Origin: JAIBBG01 sp043748015
GTDB taxonomy: Bacteria; Bacteroidota; Bacteroidia; Flavobacteriales_D; Sanyastnellaceae
NCBI GenBank assembly: GCA_043748015.1
Contig: JAYTOA010000083.1
Span: 1 to 16,600 of the forward strand
Length of the DNA: 16,600 nt
Reading direction: 5' to 3'
Both the position numbers and the translations under genes were made by a program. The notes under the pieces were generated by a model that did not search any database, was not told where the DNA came from, and worked only from the letters and a program-made list of their open reading frames with translations. The first letter of the stretch is position 1. Each line of letters starts with the position of its first letter. This document shows positions 6,384 to 12,305 of this stretch, in pieces.

Positions 6384-8171
6384 CTATTTATAGCGCTGTA
6401 TCACCCCATTCTTCAAATCTTCCATATACAATTTCAAATCGAGTTTTACTTCTTTGCTCAGTATCACCAATCCGATCAAATTCGGAAATGCCATTCCCAA
6501 TATCATCATATCGCTGAAGTCGAGCACAGAGCCCAGTCCGGACACCGTTCCCAACACTGTGCAGCACATGAACAACACATTGAATGTTTGCTTGATCCAT
6601 TTCTTCTCGCCAAATAAATATGCCCACGATTTCATGCCGTAATAACTCCATGAGATCATGGTTGAGTAAGCGAAGAGCAAAACAGCAATTGTCAGCACCC
6701 AGTCGAACCAAGGAAAGTGTGATGTGAATGCTGCATTTGTAAGAGCAGAGCCGGTAAGACCTTGTGGGTCTGCAGCGAATCCTGTGAAGATCAATACGAG
6801 TGCAGTCATCGTGCAGACAATCACTGTATCTATAAATGGTTCGAGCAGTGCAACAATTCCTTCACTCACAGGGCGATCTGTTTTGCTAGCACTGTGCGCA
6901 ATACTTGCTGAACCAATTCCCGCTTCATTACTAAAACTCGCTCTGCGAAAACCCATCAGCATTACGCCCATGAATCCACCTTTCAATGCATCAGGATGAA
7001 ATGCACCGTTCCAGATTTCAGCAAAAGCACTGCCGATGTGTTTGAAGTTTACACCAATAATGATGAGTGCAAATCCAACGTAGATGATCACCATCAGCGG
7101 AACAATTTTGTCTGTCACCCGCGCGATACTTTTTATTCCACCAACAATGACAAGTCCAACGAGAATCGCCATCACAATTCCGAACCACAATGATGACACG
7201 TGTTCTTTACCTACAACATGAGCGACTTGTGCAAATGCCTGGTTCGCCTGGATCATATTGCCTCCGCCCAACGCACCACCCACGCACATGATCGCAAACA
7301 ATACAGCGAGAATGTGACCCAAGCCTTTCATTTTTCTTTTCGCCAAACCTTGCGAGAGATAATACATCGGACCACCACTCACCTCGCCATTCGCGTCAAT
7401 TTTTCTATACTTCACACCTAGTGTACACTCGATGAATTTGCTGCTCATGCCAATCAGTCCGGCGACGATCATCCAGAACGTCGCTCCTGCTCCACCGGCA
7501 GCAATAGCCACTGCGACGAGTGCAATGTTGCCAAGACCAAGCGTACCACTCAACGCAGCAGACAAAGCCTGAAACTGCGTCACCTCGCCCTTGTCTTCCG
7601 GACGCGCATATTTTCCCATAACGAGGTGAATGGAATGTTTGAATGCGCGAATATTGATGAACCAGAAATAGAATGTGAAATAGATCGCGGCGGCAATGAG
7701 CAAGGTCACGATGAGCCAACAATCTGTCGTTACCGGATCTCCATTCGCATGCAAAAGCGGTTGTCCATTCGATTGATACACCACCGGATCATAAATTCCT
7801 ATTGCTGCAAACGGATCCCACAAAAGCACCGCTGAAAGTCCATCCACCAAAGGCATAAACGATGAGTTTAGTTTTTCTTCAATGGAGTTGGCAGGAATGG
7901 TGAACGTGGTAATGACTGATTCTCCATTCGCGTCTGTCACCTTCAAAGTATTCTCCACACCTTCATCAATCCCGCTGCATTCGGATTGAGATTGCGTGAC
8001 AGACTTCTTCGACCAATGGTATTGAAAAGGTTCTGTGCCGCCCATTACAACCGCGCTTGCTTTAGCGTCTTTGATTTCCTTGGAAGGATTTTCAATGATC
8101 AGATCGACGCTGAATTGCGCGGATGCGAATACAGTGAACAAGAAAAAGCAGAGCGTAATAAAGATCCTCAT
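6384..8171 (-). CDS. Na+/alanine symporter (AGCS family) with SprB/PKD-like N-terminal domain
   Basis: Inner-membrane sodium-coupled amino-acid symporter of the AGCS family, 595 residues. Family signatures are ALSGTLGLGNIALVAVAI (about 206-223), GGPMYYLSQGL (266-276) and FSNEAGIGSASIAHSA (413-428), with about ten membrane segments from residue 150 on. Unusually, it begins with a cleavable signal peptide (MRIFITLCFFLFTVFASAQ). An exported domain follows at about residues 20-95, containing GGTEPFQYHWSKK and LKVTDANGES; this matches the SprB/PKD-like pattern GGtxPyxYxWs...vTDaNG. The start at 8169-8171 was chosen because it opens the signal peptide; an upstream ATG at 8240 adds 23 residues before it without sense. 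It diverges from a T9SS cargo gene. Alanine or glycine is the family substrate; the true one is not shown. Confidence 0.9.
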   Translation of the reverse strand: MRIFITLCFFLFTVFASAQFSVDLIIENPSKEIKDAKASAVVMGGTEPFQYHWSKKSVTQSQSECSGIDEGVENTLKVTDANGESVITTFTIPANSIEEKLNSSFMPLVDGLSAVLLWDPFAAIGIYDPVVYQSNGQPLLHANGDPVTTDCWLIVTLLIAAAIYFTFYFWFINIRAFKHSIHLVMGKYARPEDKGEVTQFQALSAALSGTLGLGNIALVAVAIAAGGAGATFWMIVAGLIGMSSKFIECTLGVKYRKIDANGEVSGGPMYYLSQGLAKRKMKGLGHILAVLFAIMCVGGALGGGNMIQANQAFAQVAHVVGKEHVSSLWFGIVMAILVGLVIVGGIKSIARVTDKIVPLMVIIYVGFALIIIGVNFKHIGSAFAEIWNGAFHPDALKGGFMGVMLMGFRRASFSNEAGIGSASIAHSASKTDRPVSEGIVALLEPFIDTVIVCTMTALVLIFTGFAADPQGLTGSALTNAAFTSHFPWFDWVLTIAVLLFAYSTMISWSYYGMKSWAYLFGEKKWIKQTFNVLFMCCTVLGTVSGLGSVLDFSDMMILGMAFPNLIGLVILSKEVKLDLKLYMEDLKNGVIQRYK

Positions 8172-8310
8172 ATTGGTATTTGATTGAAGGCAAAGAACGA
8201 TAACTTGCAGATAATTCAAGTTGATTAAGACAAACTTCAAAGTCTTGTGTGAAAAGCTTTGAAGGCCCTATATGATTTCCAGCAAGTGTAATTGCTATCA
8301 GAAGCTTGTT

Positions 8311-8318
8311 TACTTTTG
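8311..8318 (+). promoter_or_regulatory. -7 element TACTTTTG for T9SS cargo gene
   Basis: A perfect TAnnTTTG match about 90 nt before the ATG at 8408. A TTG at 8292-8294 lies 16 nt upstream, shorter than usual for the -33 partner. It lies in the 236-bp divergent region between the symporter and the cargo gene, which otherwise shows nothing distinct. Confidence 0.4.
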
Positions 8319-8407
8319 ACTTTACCAATACCGACTCTATCCTTCCATCTCACTATTCTAAACTTAATTCATTGATTGAAAAAAGAAGACCCTTTAACTA
8401 ATCCGAA

Positions 8408-9298
8408 ATGAAAACCATCGCCTTCACAAACATTCTTTTCATTTTTTGCCTATCCTCTTTTGGACAAATGACATGGGCGCCTGACGGTGCAACATGGCAT
8501 TTCAGATATGGCGAAATGTGTGTATATGGAGGTTATTGTAAAATCGTTGTAGAAGGTGATTCTATCGTCAGCGGTCAGACTTGCAAAAAAATGCATCCAA
8601 GGGTTTATGGTTATTTGTGCACAGGAGGCTATACGGAGTTTGACCTTCAAGATGAATTCACTTACGCGGACGACGACCATGTTTATCATTGGACCGATGC
8701 CGGTTTTGAAACGTTGTATGATTTTACGCTTGAGCAGGGCGACATATATGTCGTAGGAGCTTATGATCCTTGTCTTGCAGGTGATACTTTACGTGTTATT
8801 GAAACCGGAACGATGACCATCAATGCAATGTCTCTGCGGTATTACGATGTGGAACTCTTAAATAATACATTTGGAAAAACAATCTATGGCCGTATTGTAG
8901 AAAGGCTCGGACCAATTGATTCCTATTTGTTTGCACTGCCGCGTTGCCTCACTGATTATGGTAATATCGGTCCCTTCAGATGTTATTATGACGATGCCTT
9001 CGGAGAATACAGCAGCAATATTGTTCCTTACTGTGACTTCCTGAAAATTGAAGAACAAATCGGTCTGTTCGATGTGTCAATTTATCCCAATCCTGTGGAG
9101 CATGAACTTAACATCAGAAGTAATTCACGCATTTCAGATATTTCCATAAGTGATTGTACAGGACGTGTAGTGATAAAATTCAAATCAAATGCGGTTCAAA
9201 CACAATTGAATATAGACATACTTTCAAATGGATACTACATCCTCACTGCAACTTCGGAAAACGGAAAAACTACTTCGACTAAATTCTCCAAACAGTGA
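8408..9298 (+). CDS. T9SS type A sorting-domain secreted protein
   Basis: A 296-residue exported protein. Residues 1-20 are a signal peptide ending SSFGQ. The middle (21-215) is beta-rich with many aromatic residues and about eight cysteines; I do not recognise its family. Residues 218-296 form a T9SS type A C-terminal sorting domain: DVSIYPNPVEHELNI, then ISISDCTGRVV, then ILSNGYYILTATSENGK and a short final strand ending TKFSKQ. Such domains direct passage through the T9SS outer-membrane channel and surface attachment or release. The T9SS machinery genes are not in the window. The gene is monocistronic, converging with the SRPBCC gene 17 nt away. Confidence 0.9.
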   Translation: MKTIAFTNILFIFCLSSFGQMTWAPDGATWHFRYGEMCVYGGYCKIVVEGDSIVSGQTCKKMHPRVYGYLCTGGYTEFDLQDEFTYADDDHVYHWTDAGFETLYDFTLEQGDIYVVGAYDPCLAGDTLRVIETGTMTINAMSLRYYDVELLNNTFGKTIYGRIVERLGPIDSYLFALPRCLTDYGNIGPFRCYYDDAFGEYSSNIVPYCDFLKIEEQIGLFDVSIYPNPVEHELNIRSNSRISDISISDCTGRVVIKFKSNAVQTQLNIDILSNGYYILTATSENGKTTSTKFSKQ

Positions 9299-9299
9299 C

Positions 9300-9322
9300 G
9301 CATTGAAGGCACGACTCAATGC
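9300..9322. terminator. Inverted repeat between convergent genes
   Basis: GCATTGA (9300-9306) and TCAATGC (9316-9322) form a perfect 7-bp stem with a 9-nt loop. It covers the 17-bp gap between two convergent genes and the last codons of the minus gene. No T run follows on either strand, so a bidirectional terminator role is only suggested by position. Confidence 0.3.
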
Positions 9323-9741
9323 CCCGCTTCTACATATTTTTTGAAATTATCCAAAATCGCTTGCCAGCCTGCAAGCTGCATATCGACAGGATTCTCTCCT
9401 TCAGTATCGAAAGATTCAACGACATGCGTGACACCGTCTAAGACAGAAAATTCTATTTTCACTTTCCTTCCATCTCCAAGTTTATACTCGATCAACTCAC
9501 CCACAACGATGTGAGTATAGGTTCCTTCAAAATCAAACCCAATGTTGTCTTCTTTCGACTCCATGCGGATCATGAATTTTCCGCCTTCGCGCAAATCGTT
9601 TTCGGCCACCGGTGCATGCCAGTCATCAGATGCGAAATACCAATTCACGATATGTTCAGGTAATACCCAGCAATGCCAAACTTGCGAAATAGGAGCATTG
9701 ATTGCTGTATCAACTCGTACGGATATTTTTTGGTGGCTCAT
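9316..9741 (-). CDS. SRPBCC (AHSA1-like) family protein
   Basis: A 141-residue cytoplasmic START-like protein of the AHSA1 group (activator of Hsp90 ATPase homologue 1-like). Visible signatures are the N-terminal strand ISVRVDTAINAPISQVWHCW, then HIVNWYFASDDWHAP, GGKFMIRME, the central FDFEGTYTHI and the end helix GWQAILDNFKKYVE. The fold forms a hydrophobic ligand cavity; the ligand is unknown. These genes are often paired with an ArsR-type regulator, but none is next to it here. The ATG at 9739-9741 gives a standard family start. The next minus-strand gene upstream (DUF1801) is 94 bp away across two TCGCGA palindromes, so separate control is possible. Confidence 0.88.
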   Translation of the reverse strand: MSHQKISVRVDTAINAPISQVWHCWVLPEHIVNWYFASDDWHAPVAENDLREGGKFMIRMESKEDNIGFDFEGTYTHIVVGELIEYKLGDGRKVKIEFSVLDGVTHVVESFDTEGENPVDMQLAGWQAILDNFKKYVEAGH

Positions 9742-9795
9742 TGTTACCGAATGATTTGTTTAATGTAAAACTCGCAATTTTCGAGACTTGGCGAA

Positions 9796-9827
9796 TATCG
9801 CGATAAATAAAAAAGTCAATTCGCGAA
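9796..9827. promoter_or_regulatory. Two TCGCGA palindromes
   Basis: TATCGCGATA (9796-9805) and TTCGCGAA (9820-9827) are perfect palindromes sharing the core TCGCGA, centred 23 bp apart, about two helix turns. They lie in the 94-bp gap upstream of the SRPBCC gene and could be paired operator sites. Position is the only support. Confidence 0.3.
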
Positions 9828-9835
9828 AGTTGATT

Positions 9836-10234
9836 TCACTTCTTTTTCTTCTTCTTTGGCTTCTTTGCCTTTTCCAGATTCTCCTTGATCCGGAATTTTA
9901 CAATGCGTTGAATAAGCTTCTCCGGTAATTCTTTTTCTACGGGAAATTGAACAGAGCCTTTGGCAAACGTATAACCGGACAAATCCTTCTTGAAGTGTTC
10001 AATCCCAGAAGCGCCCGGATAAAAACCAATGTGCTGCTTAAATCCACCGTAGTGAACAAGATTTCCATTCAACACAAATGTGGGAATGCCGTAACTCATT
10101 TTCTCTTCTGCCTCATCCTCCAAAACATCCAGGATGATATTGCGAATCTCCTCCAACTTCACCTCTATTTTATCGGGGAAATCCGCGATGTAGCGATGTA
10201 CTTCAATATTTGTATGTGCTCTTTTCATATTCAT
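9836..10234 (-). CDS. DUF1801 family protein
   Basis: A 132-residue cytoplasmic protein with the DUF1801 (YdhG/YyaP-type) pattern: VHRYIADFPDKIEVKLEEIR, then EEKMSYGIPTFVLNGNLVHY, GFKQHIGFYPGASGIEHF and KGSVQFPVEKELPEKLIQRI. The YGIP, GFYP and FPxxxxLP turns are the most telling features. Members adopt a compact alpha/beta fold, and a B. subtilis relative has been described as an iron chaperone; no such role can be read here. The tail is a lysine block, KKPKKKKKK, absent from the core domain and possibly for nucleic-acid contact. Two ATGs lie 6 nt apart (10234 and 10228), and either could start the protein. Confidence 0.85.
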   Translation of the reverse strand: MNMKRAHTNIEVHRYIADFPDKIEVKLEEIRNIILDVLEDEAEEKMSYGIPTFVLNGNLVHYGGFKQHIGFYPGASGIEHFKKDLSGYTFAKGSVQFPVEKELPEKLIQRIVKFRIKENLEKAKKPKKKKKK

Positions 10235-10262
10235 ATTAGTGACGTAAAGTATAAAAGAAAAA

Positions 10263-10285
10263 TCGAATTAACGGGTTACTTCGCA
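10263..10285. repeat. Palindromic boundary motif, left copy
   Basis: Its reverse complement matches 10682-10704 at 21 of 23 positions. The inner 20 bp is itself a near-palindrome: CGAATTAAC, GG, GTTACTTCG. It lies 30-50 nt upstream of the DUF1801 start, where an operator could also be. Confidence 0.75.
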
Positions 10286-10320
10286 AAGCCCTCTCTGTTT
10301 AAGTGAATGAACAACTTTAC

Positions 10321-10348
10321 GTTCTTTTTTTCTTGAAAAAAAAAGAAC
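10321..10348. repeat. A/T-rich hairpin
   Basis: GTTCTTTTTTT (10321-10331) pairs perfectly with AAAAAAAGAAC (10338-10348) around a 6-nt loop, an 11-bp stem with few G-C pairs. From memory, similar T-run/A-run hairpins recur between genes in Bacteroidota; I cannot verify that here. Confidence 0.6.
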
Positions 10349-10681
10349 CGAAAAATTCAAGGCTGTAGAGAAAATACTTGAAATCCATGCCACCTGCAGG
10401 CTGACAAATCCAAACTCCTCCTGCTTTCAAAAAAGTCCGGCACCGATTTGCCATGCTAAATTCCCTCCTTTTCTTTTTTGCAATCAGTCGTCAAACAGGG
10501 ATTTGTCTATAGCCCTGCGGCGTCAGGATTTCTACTTTTTTCTCAAAGGCCGATCCCCAACGTTTGATGGTGCTACTTCAAGATTGAACATTCATTGAAT
10601 GTAGAATTCTAAGGTGCAAAATCATTTGCAATGTATATCCCTGAGCATCACTCTTAATTTATACAAACAAATACAGGCCAA

Positions 10682-10704
10682 TGCGAAGTAACACGTTAAT
10701 CCGA
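10682..10704. repeat. Palindromic boundary motif, right copy
   Basis: Partner of 10263-10285 in opposite orientation (21 of 23 matches); the core reads CGAAGTAACACGTTAATCCG. It is less symmetrical than the left copy (14 of 20 self-complementary positions against 16). Confidence 0.75.
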
Positions 10705-10774
10705 AACTTTAAAGAAGCGACTCACTCACTGAATACATATTCAGCAATAAACATTCACACTTTCAAAAGGAAAT

Positions 10775-11611
10775 CTACGGCGTGAAAATCGCTCTGTCGA
10801 CAACGTAAGTGTCAACAGGATTCACACACAACACAGGAATCTGCGCTTCGTTTGTAATTACTTGTTGCTCATAGTTACTGCTGAAGAAACTCATGATACT
10901 GTTGTCGTAAAAATTCATGATACAGATCAAATCAGCGTCAATAGATGCGCTGTATTTCAACAAATCTTTTACAAAACCATCAGACTTGTTGTCGGTGATT
11001 TCTACTTCGTAAGGAATGCCTTTATCAGATAAATATTCTTCAGAGAAGATGATATTTCGTTCGAGTTGATTCTTGAGAAACTCATCCGTTTCTCCTGGAG
11101 AAATCAAATAAACCTTTGAACCAAAATAACGCGCCATATCTGCCACAAGACTGAGCTTCTGTTTGGTCTCTTTGTGAAGATCCAATGGAACAACGAGTTT
11201 GTGGAAACCATGTTTACGTGTTTGCCTTTCCTGAACAACGATGAAAGGAACGGAACTTTCCGTTACAATTTTCAATGCTCTGCTACCTGTGAGAAATTGC
11301 ATGCCGCGCATGCCGTGCGTACCCATGATGATAAGACTCGCGTCTAATTCAACCGCCGCTTTATCGATGTCTTCGAAGATGGTTCCAATGCGCGCGATGG
11401 TGTGAATTTCGGCATTGTATTCACGCATTACCAGGTCGCGAATAGCTTCCAGTTTGATGCGCGCTTCAGCAATGTGCTTTTTGTTCTCCACGATGTGCAT
11501 GACGTAGATATCCGCCTCAATGGTTTTGGCAACGAGCAAAGCGTGCTCAAGAGCGGTATTGCTCACTTTCGTGAAATCTGTTGGAACGAGAATTTTCTTG
11601 TCGAAGCTCAT
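10775..11611 (-). CDS. Universal stress protein, tandem UspA domains
   Basis: A 278-residue cytoplasmic protein with two Usp domains. The first (residues 1-130) opens with KILVPTDFT and carries the nucleotide-binding loop GTHGMRGMQFLTGSRA. Its spacing is G-2x-G-8x-GS, one residue shorter than the textbook G-2x-G-9x-G(S/T). The second (136-278) starts KLVVPLDLHKE and ends IPVLCVNP, but its loop region reads MNFYDNSIMSFFSSNYEQQ with no glycines, so it probably cannot bind ATP in the usual way. This intact-plus-degenerate arrangement suggests one regulatory and one structural domain. Its role in stress survival comes from the family only. It is monocistronic, with a good promoter match just upstream. 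Confidence 0.9.
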   Translation of the reverse strand: MSFDKKILVPTDFTKVSNTALEHALLVAKTIEADIYVMHIVENKKHIAEARIKLEAIRDLVMREYNAEIHTIARIGTIFEDIDKAAVELDASLIIMGTHGMRGMQFLTGSRALKIVTESSVPFIVVQERQTRKHGFHKLVVPLDLHKETKQKLSLVADMARYFGSKVYLISPGETDEFLKNQLERNIIFSEEYLSDKGIPYEVEITDNKSDGFVKDLLKYSASIDADLICIMNFYDNSIMSFFSSNYEQQVITNEAQIPVLCVNPVDTYVVDRAIFTP

Positions 11612-11633
11612 AAAGGTCTTTGATTTATCGATG

Positions 11634-11662
11634 CAAATTTAAACCGAACGGCCTAGTGGCAA
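11634..11662 (-). promoter_or_regulatory. Promoter of universal stress gene
   Basis: On the minus strand, the -7 element TAAATTTG (11634-11641) matches TAnnTTTG exactly. A TTG at 11660-11662 lies 18 nt upstream as the -33 element. The predicted start is about 20 nt before the ATG. This is the best-formed promoter in the window. Confidence 0.6.
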
Positions 11663-12213
11663 TCAACCTAGTTTTGAAAAACGTATTGGCCTTTCGGAAT
11701 TTGCCTCGCACTATCAATGCCGATAAACTTAAATCAATAGCTGAAAAAATCCAGCCCATTTTCATGCGATGAACGTGATTTTGCTATCACTTAGATTAGA
11801 GAATCCATCATGCGCTACCTCAAACCAGATTTAATGCGTAATGCGGTATTAAAACCCCAATCAAATTCTGTGCGTTCTGAAATTCCTTCCGTGCAGTTCT
11901 ATGTGAAACCACCGCGCGAAGCGCCCCACTTTCCTACGAATTTGAAAATAGTTTCATTTCTTTTATGGAATTTCAGTCTTTACGGCATCTTTACATACAC
12001 AAAGGCAAAAGCAAAAATCCAAACCCTTTAAATCACTTTACCAACAAAAAACCAACCCAAACATTTTTGCACTTTTCTACTTGACTTGCCACTGCTCCGT
12101 TGGAGCAGGTATGTTCACCAGCGCATCACTTCTACTTTTTAGTTTGTGTTTTTTCTGCGATCTATTCGCTCATGACTTAAAGTTTACTTTAACCCTTTAT
12201 TCCATTTTACAAA
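11663..12213. other. Gene-poor stretch before the large T9SS gene
   Basis: An ATG-started frame of 73 codons at 11810-12031 exists but shows no domain, signal or neighbour support, so I do not call it. A perfect 7-bp hairpin CTGCTCC-GTT-GGAGCAG lies at 12092-12108, without a following T run. No TAnnTTTG match was found near the large gene; TACTTTAA at 12185-12192 is the closest. Confidence 0.4.
12092..12108. repeat. GC-rich 7-bp hairpin
   Basis: CTGCTCC and GGAGCAG form a perfect stem around GTT, standing out in AT-rich DNA about 110 bp before the ATG at 12214. It may be a 5' leader structure or the remnant of a terminator; no U tract follows. Confidence 0.4.
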
Positions 12214-12305
12214 ATGAAACATCTTAAACAAATCGGAGGAATTCTTGATTTATTAACAAGTTACTCCCCCCCCAATTTGCCCATAGTGCATTTTCAAAAT
12301 TCACT
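12214..12305 (+). other. Probable 5' coding part of the large gene, out of frame by one base
   Basis: ATG at 12214 opens MKHLKQIGGILDLLTSY, a basic, protein-like N-terminus. Its frame crosses a run of eight C (12266-12273) and stops at a TGA (12307-12309) that overlaps the downstream ATG. One extra C would join it to the 1175-aa frame and place its lysines before the hydrophobic MMALFGVSFL segment, giving a normal export signal. Either the run has a missing base (biological or sequencing) or this is chance. Confidence 0.45.

Larger units (their letters stand above)
10235..10774. other. 540-bp gene-free region with palindrome-bounded segment
   Basis: It lies upstream of the DUF1801 gene and downstream of the universal stress gene, both on the minus strand. 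It contains two matching palindromic motifs (10263-10285, 10682-10704), an A/T hairpin (10321-10348) and a 15-bp perfect inverted repeat, ACATTCATTGAATGT, at 10588-10602. There is also a stop-free plus-strand frame of 95 codons (10311-10595) without an ATG. A weak promoter candidate for DUF1801, TACTTTAC at 10244-10251 on the minus strand, differs from TAnnTTTG at the last two bases. It could be a non-autonomous mobile element, a regulatory RNA locus or a degraded gene. Confidence 0.5.

Noticed and set aside
8172..8240. 23-residue extension before the symporter signal peptide
   Set aside because: It would bury the signal peptide behind extra residues; the ATG at 8171 opens a normal signal peptide.
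10311..10704. tmRNA, 6S RNA or tRNA in the large intergenic region
   Set aside because: No T-arm GGTTCGAATCC-type motif, CCA end or long closing stem of those RNAs could be found.
11810..12031. ATG-started frame of 73 codons before the large T9SS gene
   Set aside because: No domain, signal, coding-like composition or neighbour support; likely a chance frame in a gene-poor stretch.
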